Shown here: positions 1-9,440 of the stretch, piece after piece
Layout of the letters: each line of letters begins with the position of its first letter
Position numbering within the stretch: the first letter of the stretch is position 1
DNA from: Apostichopus japonicus
Lineage: Eukaryota; Echinodermata; Holothuroidea; Aspidochirotida; Stichopodidae
DNA: 64,000 nucleotides
Assembly (NCBI RefSeq): GCF_037975245.1
Contig: NC_092570.1
Span: forward strand, 16,409,418 to 16,473,417
Direction: 5' to 3'
Made by a program: the position numbers and the translations under genes
The notes under the pieces: generated by a model
What the model saw: the letters and a program-made list of their open reading frames with translations, nothing else
What the model was told of the DNA's origin: nothing
Databases searched by the model: none

Positions 1-86
1 CCCCTATAATTTTTTATTAAGTTACCTTCACAGATAGTGGTACAGCCATTCAGAGGTTAGGGGAAAATGACCTGTCAGTGGCACAC

Positions 87-1050
87 TGATATACCATATG
101 ACATTGTGTTGCTGTACTATTCATTTTGCTCTGAGTTTTGTTCCTTTCTACCCCTCAGGTATGTTCTTTTTACTTTATTGTACTTATTACTCTTATCTTT
201 AATAGTTAAAGGATCTAACTGATGTATTCTTATTAGTATTCATGGTAACATTCAATAGAAATGTCAAGATATTGAAGTGCACCTTTTTATCAGTGCTAGT
301 AGTTTCATATGTTCTTAATATAGCCTTAAGCTGTATGTTACCTGTATGGTACATTGTTATTTGATATGGTGAAGCCACTGCAGCTACGCCCAGGAACGAG
401 GTGGTTCCATGGTGTCAAATTACTTAGCAGGTATAACCTGTGCTGCATAGGCTAATTAGATGGATTGTTCTATTGGAAGAGGGGTTGATTAAAGTAGCTA
501 CACAGCAAGCTGCATAGGGTAGACCCCCTACAGAGGTCTGGGTGCACAGGATTGGTGGAACTGTTTAGGTTACCATGGCAATCCTATACCAGGTAGAGAT
601 ATTGTTCTTATTAGCTGTATACTGCCTGTGCAGTGGTAGTGTGTGGGTACAACTATATTGAAACCTTTGTTTTAATAATAAGTCGTAAGCTAGCTCCCTA
701 GTTCATGCAGGGAAATGTTGCTAGTCTAGGGGTGCACAGAGGATTAAGATGTAGAATAAATATTAGCACTTCTGTGTGCAGCTGTGTGGGTCATGTCAGT
801 TAGTTTGGTGGATATGTTTGTTGGTCTATGCGTGAGTGTGTGTTATCTGTAGACTGATGAGGTTTATCTGTTTATCAATAAATTCATGATGTTCACAGAG
901 GTTGATATGATATAACAGAGAGCTGTAAAGGACAATTATGTTCTAGGTAATAGATTAAAGGGTTGTAAATAAACATTGATATACCATATGACATTGTGTT
1001 GCTGTACTATTCATTTTGCTCTGAGTTTTGTTCCTTTCTACCCCTCAGGT
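87..1050. repeat. 74-bp direct repeat pair, 890 bp apart
   Basis: Positions 87-160 and 977-1050 are essentially identical and in the same orientation. Each copy ends in a pyrimidine-rich run followed by CAG (CTTTCTACCCCTCAG), which looks like a 3' splice acceptor. The sequence in between (161-976) shows no recognisable coding region. A tandem duplication of about 890 bp, or a pair of element ends, would both explain it. Confidence 0.7.
161..976. other. Unassigned sequence between the two direct repeats
   Basis: No long reading frame, RNA gene or terminal repeat was recognised. Base composition is ordinary for this genome. It may be the interior of a duplicated segment or of an old insertion. 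Confidence 0.5.
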
Positions 1051-1101
1051 GGCCTATATATTGGCTCATACCTAGGTCACCCGAATCCCCGGGGTAACAA
1101 T

Positions 1102-1110
1102 TATATATAT

Positions 1111-1146
<36 letters not shown>
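1102..1146. repeat. (TA)n microsatellite
   Basis: An almost uninterrupted TA run with one AA interruption. It directly abuts the TGTTACG end of the LTR-like element that follows, and a similar TA run lies on the other side of that element. The element therefore seems to have inserted into a TA tract. Confidence 0.9.
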
Positions 1147-1147
<1 letters not shown>

Positions 1148-2615
1148 GTTACGAAGTCCAGCTATCATGGTTTGGGAATCGAACACAATAAAGTAGGTTA
1201 GAGAGGTTTTGTTTTTAAAATGAATCAAATACGTGTCTCTTGGTAACAAAAATATATAACTTAGGATAAATGCAATACTTAAAGTTAACTTAGCGCGCAC
1301 GCAAGGTACCTCGGCTACCGCTGGGCTCTCCGTCGGGGTGTCAAATCCAGGGGTAGTCGGTGTTGATTAAGTAACCGTAGTGCTGGTGTGTCTGGAAGCT
1401 TCCGGAAGGGGCTTTCCGTAAATAACAGTTCCGGTATAGAGAACATGACCAGGTAAGGTAAATGATAAATCCAGAAGAATGGTATCCAAAAGAGAGTTAA
1501 GAGTAAGTCACACACAGCGTGGTTGGCATGGTGAAGAAAGGCCGGAACGGAAAAGGTGGGTTTTGTAGGTGCTAGGCAGACATAGTTGTTTTACGTGGCG
1601 TGACGTATATGGCGGGCCATCAGTCTCAAATCATGGGAGATCGACTTATACCGATTTAAATCGACATATACCAGTTTCCTTCGACTTATACCAGTTTCCA
1701 GCAGCTGAAATTGACTTCTACTGATTTAAAGTGACTACACGTGATGTATCTCCACATGTCAATCATCACCGAAATCGGGATTTGGAATATGTTAATGAGC
1801 TAAATCGATGATATGTCGATTTAAATAGGTATATGTCAATTTGAGACGCTAGAAACTGGTATAAGTCCACGGAAATTGACTTCTACCGATTTAATTCGAC
1901 ATATCATCGATTTAAACTGGTAGATGTCGATTTTAATGGACATATCATCGATTTATTTTACATATCATCGATTTAAATCGATGATAAGTAAAATAAATCG
2001 ATGATATGTAGAATGAAACTGGTATATGTCGATTTAAACTGACATATACCAGTTTCATTCTACATATCATCGATTTAAATCGACATATACCAGTTTACTT
2101 CGACATATCATCGATTTAAATCGACATATACCAGTTTACTTCGACATATCATCGATTTATTTTACTTATCATCGATTTAAATCGATGATAAGTAAAATAA
2201 ATCGATGATATGTAGAATGAAACTGGTATATGTCGATTTAAATCGATGATATGTAGAATGAAACTGGTATATGTCGATTTAAATCGGTAGAAGTCGATTT
2301 CAGCTGCTGGAAACTGGTATAAGTCGAAGGAAACTGGTATATGTCGATTTAAATCGGTATAAGTCGATCTCCCATGATTTGAGACTGATGGCCCGCCATA
2401 GACGTACAGGTTGGTGCCACTGGGAGAAGAGACCGAGCCACTCCTTGAAAACTAATTTATATGACATTCGGTGAGGTTACTCGACCGTAGCTTAGAACTG
2501 CACTGATTGTGCTCTACGTTTACAAATTAGCATAATAATAATACACCATTTAAGCATTACATGACAGCAATTAGCGTACTAGTAAAACTTCAAAGCAACA
2601 TGCTACATCATAACA
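1147..2615. mobile_element. Candidate solo LTR in a TA tract, carrying a nested foldback element
   Basis: The sequence begins TGTTACGAAGTCC and ends CTACATCATAACA, the TG...CA ends with short inverted TGTTA/TAACA termini typical of LTRs. Both flanks are (TA)n. Without the nested 1608-2400 insert and its duplicated target it is about 660 bp. An AATAAA occurs near 1188. No gag or pol frame is visible, so this would be a solitary LTR or an unrelated element with similar ends. Target duplication cannot be judged because the flanks are TA repeats. Confidence 0.4.
1608..2400. mobile_element. Foldback (long inverted repeat) DNA element
   Basis: The outer about 120 bp on each side are near-perfect inverted repeats starting TATGGCGGGCCATCAG and ending in its reverse complement. 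They are flanked by the direct repeat GACGTA (1602-1607 and 2401-2406), which is a probable target duplication. The interior is a patchwork of short palindromes built from CATATCATCGATTTAAATCG-like and CATATACCAGTTT-like modules in alternating orientation. There is no coding capacity. The superfamily is not identified; Mutator-like foldback elements are one possibility, but the 6-bp duplication is short for them. Confidence 0.8.
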
Positions 2616-2663
2616 ATATATATATATATATATATATATACAGATATATATATATATATATAC

Positions 2664-2703
<40 letters not shown>
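2616..2703. repeat. (TA)n microsatellite
   Basis: TA run interrupted by CAGA units, giving a repeating ATATATACAGATATA pattern. It is the right flank of the LTR-like element. Short frames rich in Tyr-Ile across it are artefacts. Confidence 0.9.
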
Positions 2704-2704
<1 letters not shown>

Positions 2705-3500
2705 TAAAACTGATGTCAACCGTTGGAGGAGGGGGAACGGAGGAGGAGAAGGGAGGAGGTGAAGACTGGGGAAGGGATGGGAGAAAGGGTTTGCATGAGC
2801 CAACAAGTATAGTACAATTTAATAAGATTGACACTTTTGAAAAAGAATTATAAGTATTGATGAGTTTATACACTGAGACTTCCCTTCCTCACACCTCCTG
2901 GCACAAAAGTGAAAATGAAACCAACATACAGAATAAGTTTCACGCTCTCACAGGTCACAACCTGTTCCAAAGAAACTGAGCACTTCCCTTTCATCAATTG
3001 TTCCGTATTTGCAAAAAACATTACACAGTTAAGTTGCAGTCTGCACAAAATAAACAGGCGCGTATCCAGGATTTTCTAACCCGGGGGGCGCGAATTACCA
3101 TCTAAGCGGAGCGCCACCATCGGTTGGCGCGGAGCGTGCAAGAAAATTTCTGGTTTTGATACCCCCCAGATCACCGGAAATGGCACTTCTCGGGCTTGAA
3201 AATGACCAACCAGATGTACACTTTTGCCTGAGAACCAAGTATTTACCAAAAGTTTTTTTCCATCCATAACCTTTTTGAAGGTTGTAACCAGTCACACATC
3301 ATGTTCGACCTCCTTGCATGTCCTATGGATCATTGCTTTTTTAGGTGATTCTACGTCACGGCCCACAATATTCGAAAGCCCCACTTTTGAAGGTTTTAAG
3401 CCCATTATTTGTTGAGAATTTGAAAATTCACATTTCTCGTGAATAAAAATCACTTCAAAACATACCCATAATGTTGCACAAAATTCAATCTATGGACAAC
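2704..3500. other. Non-coding; contains a hAT-MITE-like fragment
   Basis: Purine-rich tract at 2725-2790. From about 3056 the sequence CAGGCGCGTATCCAGG opens a fragment carrying the GC-rich core (about 3098-3140, containing GCGCCACCATCGGTTGGCGC) found in other hAT-like elements of this window. A matching right end was not found. The 8 bases just before 3501 (3493-3500) are the left target duplication of the next element. Confidence 0.5.
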
Positions 3501-4427
3501 CACTGGCGGATCCAGGGCATTTCTTTGGGAGGGGCCAAAGTGGCATTAGAGTGATATGGGGGAGGGGTCTAAGGGGAGCGGGTCCCCCCCTTTGGAAAAT
3601 TTTCTATTGCTGAATGCCCTCAGATGCAATTTGGTGCGACAAAAGTGTACAATGGTGATGTTAATTTACTTCTAAAAAAATGTTTCCCAGGTGTAATTTT
3701 CTAAAATATTTATGAAACAAAGTTGGGATCATCTTTCTCAAGAAATTTTATTTCTCATAGGTTATAAAAAGGCAAATGCTGGTCCATGCCACGAATCGCC
3801 GTCCTGGGGAGGGGTATAAGGGGAGGGGGTGTCCCCCTCCCCCTTTTGATTTTTTTTGGAATCCTGGTGATGCCTACATGTAAAATGGTGGCACTTAGAA
3901 AGGCTTTTGTCACCCAAAATTTTCTGAGAAATATGCATTTTTTGTGTGTAACATCAATAAATTGAATAATAGGTGATAATTCATTCTTTCCCGTGCCATG
4001 AAAATGTTCGCTGCTCGCCCCAATGAAAAGAAATATAGGTTAATTTGAGGTTCAAATGATGCTGTAAAGGAGGTTTTATACTCTATTATGCTAAATGCTA
4101 AAGAAATGACGGTTGCTAAGTCAAAATTTGATGCAATTTTTTTATGTATACTTGACAATTACAATGCGGTTTTTCGGACGCTTGTGCGGGTCAGCCGGTT
4201 TGGGTGTTAGAATGCGGGTCTAATTCCCGCGAATTGCGGGTCAGTTGGGAGCTCTGCATTTAATTTTAAACCAGAAAACGAAAAGGTTTAGACTAGTCTA
4301 CCACTGCTATTCCTCTCGATTTTGTTAATTTCCAATCATATGATTTAGCGGATGTTCGGAAACACTTTTTGGCTCACCTTTGGGGGGGGGGGCCATGGCC
4401 CCTTTGCCCCCCCTGGATCCACCAGTG
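3501..4427. mobile_element. hAT-type MITE, 927 bp
   Basis: Terminal inverted repeats CACTGGCGGATCCAGGG and CACTGGTGGATCCAGGGG are flanked by a perfect 8-bp target duplication TGGACAAC (3493-3500 and 4428-4435), the hAT hallmark. The interior has G-runs, two copies of a GAGGGGTMTAAGGGG motif, and a subterminal CAGATGCAATTTGGTGC also seen in the elements at 35740 and 40688. There is no transposase, so it is non-autonomous. Confidence 0.92.
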
Positions 4428-4665
4428 TGGACAACCAATATATAAAAACCTCCTTCAACCCCTAATAGACAGGTCAAAATTGCACGAGTAGAAGAAAGTA
4501 TGATGAAGAAGGTTGGTGAGGAAATTTTCGAAAATTAAGACACAGTTAATTATTGGTGTACAAATATTAAAACCTCTTATAATGGCTATTATAAAACTTG
4601 GTTGAAGGAAATGATAAATACCAGATATTTCCGATATCAGGTATATCGAAACCGAACACTACACA

Positions 4666-5103
4666 CATAGGCGTAGGTCCCGTAGGAGGCGGAGGCTGCA
4701 GCCCCCCCCCCCCCCGCAACCATTTTTTCCCATTTTTTCGGGCACCTACTGAAAGAAAAATAAATAGCTATGAATAGCTTAAAAATGATCTCCTTGGTAA
4801 TTAAAATAAAGTTCTAAGCTTGGCCGACATTACTACTGTAAAAGAGAGTTTTGACATAAATGGATCTGTATGCTTTTTCTCCATCTACATAAGACATTTC
4901 GTTGCTTACATTAGCATCCGGCGGTATACTGTGCAACTTTCACGGACCGTAAGGTACACGATGCCATGCAATGTAATGAGCGATGCTTGCTTATATGATA
5001 TTGACATCGATATGTTGAACGCGCGCAAAGCGCGCCAAAAATTTCGGCTTTTTTTCGGGTAAGTCGTTACAGCCCCAAATCCAATTAGGCTCTTACGCCT
5101 TTG
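4666..5103. mobile_element. hAT-type MITE, 438 bp
   Basis: Perfect 8-bp direct repeats ACTACACA (4658-4665 and 5104-5111) flank imperfect inverted ends CATAGGCGTAGGTCCCG and CAAAGGCGTAAGAGCC. There is a C-run near 4700. The short frame inside (4820-5062) is not similar to anything recognised and is treated as chance. Confidence 0.82.
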
Positions 5104-5111
5104 ACTACACA

Positions 5112-5988
5112 CATAGACAGTTTTTTGAGGCTGTTCATCGTGGAACATGCATTTCAATGCTCACTGATGTGATGTTATATCTGATCTTTGCTTTACAAAT
5201 TCGAACAGGCGTGTAGCGAGTAATTGCCAAGGGAGGGGCGAAGCCTGTAGGCAAACTATCTAAGCGAAGCTCCACCATGGTTGGCGCGAAGCGTACTAGA
5301 AAAATTTTGGCTGAAAATGCCTCCCAGATCGCTGGAAATGACACTTCCCAGGCCTTGTAAGCTGCATCTAAGCATTGTCTATTTTGAAATTACTAGCGAT
5401 GTCATAAAGAAAATTTGCTCGGGGGGGGGGGGGCGGTCGTCCCCTTCCCGAAATGCGTCATGTTCCCCGACGACTCTGTCGAGTTCAAGACCAGCCACAG
5501 TTGGTTCCATATAGCACAATTGTACTACAATTTGTACAATTGTTTAAAGCTTCCATACACACACGCGTTATGATAGACCATATATAGTATTTATATAGAT
5601 ACATTAGTGAGAGAGGAAAAATGGAAACGTCAAAAATGGAGTTGTCGGTGTAAGGGGTAGGGTGAGGCGCACACCCCCTCCGTAATCCTTGATCTGTCAC
5701 TGGCTACCCTGTGTATATAATAGGGATCAGCGCTTTAACTTTGACTGTTCCTCTTTCTCTTCCCGAGGTCTTGGCTATCTTCTACTCCCTCCTTTTCTTC
5801 TTTTTCTCTCTTTTTTCTTTTTCTTTTCCTTTCCTTTCTCTCCTCCTTTTCTTTTCCCCCCTCCTTTTCCCTTTTTTCTTCTCTTTTTTTCTCTCCTCTT
5901 TTCCTTACCCGGGGGGCGCGCGCCCCCAACGCCCCCCTGGATACGCACCTGATAAAAGGGAAGTGCTACTGAACATATCCAAATATGC

Positions 5989-5991
<3 letters not shown>
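5112..5991. other. Non-coding; hAT-like fragments and a polypyrimidine tract
   Basis: From 5206 a CAGGCGTGTAGCGAG end and the shared GC-rich core (5258-5297) closely resemble the complete element at 28014-28303, but no paired right end or target duplication was found. A C/T tract at about 5740-5900 is followed by a hAT-like right end near 5930-5951 (CCCCCCTGGATACGCACCTG). Frames reading through these tracts (poly-Phe/Leu or poly-Lys/Glu) are low-complexity artefacts. Confidence 0.5.
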
Positions 5992-6020
<29 letters not shown>

Positions 6021-6036
6021 GTATATATATATATAA
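5992..6036. repeat. (TTA)n and (TA)n microsatellite
   Basis: About nine ATT units pass into a TA run. It lies at the tail side of the minus-strand SINE that follows, as expected for a SINE 3' tail expanding into a simple repeat. Confidence 0.85.
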
Positions 6037-6153
6037 ATGAAAATCGTAATGAGTTGGAAAATCAAGAACAGTGAAAAAACTTTCAGCCTCCACCGGGATT
6101 CGAACCACGGGCTTCCGCTCTGTACGCGGACACCCTAACCACTAGGCTATGGA
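6034..6153 (-). repeat. tRNA-derived SINE, copy 1
   Basis: On the minus strand a tRNA-like head shows an A-box TAGCCTAGTGGTTAGGGTG (about 6132-6150) and a B-box GGTTCGAATCCC (6095-6106). It folds with an anticodon stem TCCGC/GCGGA whose 7-base loop GTACAGA would give anticodon ACA, which is not a usual eukaryotic cytoplasmic anticodon. The body continues GGCTGAAAG and ends in a TA-rich tail. A second copy follows 370 bp downstream, so this is a SINE and not a functional tRNA. Confidence 0.82.
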
Positions 6154-6404
6154 CGCTGATTGTATGTCCAGAGGTTCGAAACCGGTAAGGAAGTTCGTAA
6201 TTCCACTGTAGGCGTTTGTCACCTGTATCGAAAAATACTAGTTCTGTTTTTGGTGACATATTTTGCCTTACACTAGAGATCAAACATGATGCTAACCAAC
6301 TCGAAATCATTTGTGATTCCTAAAGCCGGATCTCGAAAGAGATACTTTGAACAGACTTTATGTTAATGCAATGGAGGTAAACGACAAAGGCAAATGAATA
6401 TATA

Positions 6405-6520
6405 CAAATGAAAATCGTATTGAGTTGGAAAATCAAGAACAGTGAAAAACTTTCAGCCTCCACCGGGATTCGAACCACCGGCCTTCCGCTCTGTACGCGG
6501 ACACCCTAACCACTAGGCTA
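6405..6520 (-). repeat. tRNA-derived SINE, copy 2
   Basis: Near-identical to 6034-6153 over the body and tRNA-like head (B-box 6465-6476, A-box about 6500-6518), same orientation. Its head abuts a (TA)n run at 6520-6552. The intervening 6154-6404 is not repeated. Confidence 0.82.
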
Positions 6521-7354
6521 TATATATTTATATATATATATATATATATATACATATCTACAGGAAGTCAAAACAGTTCATCCACTAAAATCGTTGAAAG
6601 GCTTGCCAAGTAGATCACTCTAAGAACAAGAAAGATAAAACGCAGTGATAAAGAAAGTAAACCCAAGCGCTCTCCTTATTGCCACACAAAATAAAGTGCA
6701 ACCCGTTTTCATAACTGTAGTTGATGCCCGACAGAGATAACCGAAGTCTTAGTTTCCAAGCGTATAGGCAATACACTCACCAAGTAAAATTTATAGCGTA
6801 TTTTAAATTTCTTTACTTTTATAATATGTATCACAATAAATGACTCATATTTTATGCTACCTAATTAATCGTTTGCACGTTTTATGTTATGTAAGTAATA
6901 TAGAATATGCATAAAGATACACAGTGAAAACAACTATATATATGACAGAGGGAGTAATTGCGAGATTACCTTTGAAAAATATTCTCTAAAAATATGTTTA
7001 GGTATGGTTAGATAGTCACGAAATACGAGGAACGAAAGAAGAAATATGCCTCATGACTTCTTTGGTTTATGATTCCATGAAATACTTGTCACGGTTCCAT
7101 AAAACGTTACATATATGCAGAACTAGCTAAATGTACAGACTGTCATAAAATCGTTTCTGATGAAGAAACCCACCCCACATTTGGGCTCCAAATAGGGCAT
7201 ATATGATTTCAATTCAGGGTACATTCAACTGATAGAAATTAATTACTACACTAGAGTTAATTGGTAAAGTTGTTCCTTCTTTGACTGCCCTATACAAGTC
7301 AATGTACAGGCCCAGAATCACTTCTATCAAACCCCGGGCAGGTGCCAACATTTC
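6521..7354. other. 3' flank of the first receptor; nothing else recognised
   Basis: A TA microsatellite at 6520-6552 is followed by unique AT-rich sequence without a supported gene. It contains the presumed 3' untranslated region of the minus-strand gene that ends at 7355. Confidence 0.5.
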
Positions 7355-8980
7355 TTACCGTCCCTGCTTGTTAACTTTGGCATACAACGAGCTGGGGTCC
7401 TCTTCTGTTGAAGATGAAGTGTTTTTGTTTTGTAGGTGTTGGCTGTCTTGAGAGAATTCATCTTCGCTTCTACCGCCCTTATTAATTGAGGCATACAACG
7501 AGCTGAAATCCTCTTCTGTTGAAGGCGAAGAGCATCCTTCTTCCTTTAGATGTTGCTCATCGTCAGAGCATCCCTCCTGGAACCTGGGATTTTCCTGACC
7601 ACCAGAAATGGTTGTGTCTTCTGTTGGTCTCTTGACATCTCCCTCAATCAATGCGTAGACATCATCCCATGAACTTATTGAAGAACAAACTCCAGGTAGG
7701 GAAGCAGTGTCCAAGTCCGAATCTTTCACTGGACAACCAGGAGGAACCAAATCATCACCATGATCCTCATACACTGGATGAATTCTTCCAAGCGTAGTCG
7801 TAACTTCATCTTGATTTGAAATTTTCTTTTCATATGCGTGTCCGCTGACTGATCTATCGTTGTCCGTACGGGTTTTGGATGTGCTAGGGAGGATTCCGTT
7901 GTGATGTTCCGTTCTTCGTTCGCTTCCGTTGCTGAGTAATAGTGTATTGTTGGCATTGCCAACAAGAAAGGCAGAATTTCGTTGCACGGATCCTGCTGAG
8001 AATTCTTCACCTCTCCTCAAATTGTCAGATTTGTATTTCCATCTACATACAACTAGGGCAACCAAAGTAAGCATTATGAATATGCAAATAATGGCCAAAA
8101 CGACTTTCACTATATTTGAAGAAGAAGGAGTGGTTTGATCTAAGTTGATAAAGACAGGCGTAGTTGACATCCCGTTTGTTACTTTTTGAACATCAGAACT
8201 GGGAAATTGTCGACTTGCTTCTTGATTTGGAATGTCAGTCACTGTTGAACTACTACACGAGATGAGGTGACTACTTGAAGTGGCGATGATTGAATCATTT
8301 TGAGATATACCAACTGGCCCTATTGAACACCGCTTAGTACCTCTTCTATGTGGAAGTGTTACAAAACAATCATATCTAACATTTACATCAGTAGACACGT
8401 TGTACCTCACTAAAACTTGTTGTATCTCCTTTCCTGGGCGTTGAATAGTTTCGATATTGCTCAAAACATTGCCCACCGAGGAACCCTCATCGGTCAATAC
8501 CCACTGGCACCCGTTTCCTTGGCTTGCGCAGTAACATGACACTAGAAACCAGTCACCATCCTTGTACGGCTGCCCTACTGTACCGTTGCGAAAACAGCGA
8601 GGACCGTTATCGTTTTGAATGTTCAAATGTAGAGAGGTTACCTCCTTTACCTGTCTCCCATTCCTACAAGTCAACGTAACTATACATTTCAGCTCGCGGT
8701 CACTTATTTTTACCCTCTGAAATGTGTATTGAATACTTGTTTGGTTGTTACTTTCAAAGAGCAACAGTCCCCTGGTATCCTCAATTCGCATGCCATCAAT
8801 CGGTAAATCACCAGCGTACGAACAAATGACTGCAACATCCTCTTCACCAAGAAATATGACTTCATTCACATCGGTATCCAATAACTCAAATGTTATTTGA
8901 CCTGTGCAGGACGACAGAAGGAAGAAATATAAGCAGCAATGGATATGAAAAGTTTTCTCAGTTGCTTTAGTTCCTCCCAT
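7355..8980 (-). CDS. Ig-domain transmembrane receptor with two ITIMs (divergent array member)
   Basis: 541 aa from an ATG. Signal peptide about 1-28. Ig domain 1 about 29-121 (Cys53, Cys99; the F-strand reads SDRELKC, lacking the usual Gly and Tyr). Cys-rich Ig-like domain 2 about 129-222 (Cys129, 149, 151, 158, Trp160, Cys205, 218; N-glycosylation site Asn132). Ser/Thr-rich stalk, transmembrane helix about 291-312, then a long acidic tail. The tail ends in two ITIM matches, S-L-Y-A-S-I (Tyr496) and S-L-Y-A-K-V (Tyr533), embedded in a tandemly duplicated module of about 28 residues, plus D-V-Y-A-L-I upstream. In known families phosphorylated ITIMs recruit SH2 phosphatases; an inhibitory surface receptor is inferred. 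The ligand is unknown. The gene has the same architecture as the array downstream but is clearly more divergent, and its flanks do not match theirs. No intron is needed. Confidence 0.82.
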   Translation of the reverse strand: MGGTKATEKTFHIHCCLYFFLLSSCTGQITFELLDTDVNEVIFLGEEDVAVICSYAGDLPIDGMRIEDTRGLLLFESNNQTSIQYTFQRVKISDRELKCIVTLTCRNGRQVKEVTSLHLNIQNDNGPRCFRNGTVGQPYKDGDWFLVSCYCASQGNGCQWVLTDEGSSVGNVLSNIETIQRPGKEIQQVLVRYNVSTDVNVRYDCFVTLPHRRGTKRCSIGPVGISQNDSIIATSSSHLISCSSSTVTDIPNQEASRQFPSSDVQKVTNGMSTTPVFINLDQTTPSSSNIVKVVLAIICIFIMLTLVALVVCRWKYKSDNLRRGEEFSAGSVQRNSAFLVGNANNTLLLSNGSERRTEHHNGILPSTSKTRTDNDRSVSGHAYEKKISNQDEVTTTLGRIHPVYEDHGDDLVPPGCPVKDSDLDTASLPGVCSSISSWDDVYALIEGDVKRPTEDTTISGGQENPRFQEGCSDDEQHLKEEGCSSPSTEEDFSSLYASINKGGRSEDEFSQDSQHLQNKNTSSSTEEDPSSLYAKVNKQGR

Positions 8981-9440
8981 TCTCAGTAGATGTAAAATGA
9001 CTTTGCCGTAGTCAAGATCTTCCTTACGTACAATGAGTCATGGACGGGACCTCTGCTTAACTTGATTGAAACTCCAGTACGAGAAATATCTTTACTGAAG
9101 TAAACCTTTTTTTCTTGTCTTTCAAAATACGAATTCGGCCTCTCTAGACAGTTATAACAACGCATTAACTTCCAAAACCGGTATTTCACAACTGGTTCAT
9201 TGTATCAAGTGCCATTGTCGTGGGTAGTTTGTTGAACGTATCGGCAGATATACGGATCCTATTATTTGGTTAACAGTCATACAAGTTCTTTAAGATTGTG
9301 CAGTCATGTACACAATCATATTTGTTTGATAAAGACGACACGCCGTGCAAAATAAAGAAAACACCAGTTAGTCATTATTTCAGCCGATTGGTCTACCAAT
9401 TGCTGGTGTGTGCCAAAAAAATAACGCCGAACAACTTTGA
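8981..9440. other. Upstream region of the first receptor
   Basis: Presumed 5' untranslated region and promoter of the minus-strand gene starting at 8980. It does not share the conserved upstream block found before the other receptor genes, and no clear TATA box was seen. A short open frame at 8983-9189 is not supported. Confidence 0.4.

Noticed and set aside
2603-2873. Tyr/Ile-rich open frames across TA repeats (also 1007-1300, 18198-18413, 52392-52866, 62402-62653)
   Set aside because: They are translations of (TA)n microsatellites and have no non-repetitive coding content.
5711-6065. Phe/Leu/Ser-rich plus-strand and Lys/Glu-rich minus-strand frames
   Set aside because: Both read through a polypyrimidine tract and a trinucleotide repeat next to transposon ends; low-complexity artefacts.
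6083-6153. Functional tRNA gene on the minus strand
   Set aside because: A and B boxes are present, but the copy is duplicated with a SINE body and TA tail, and the anticodon would be ACA.
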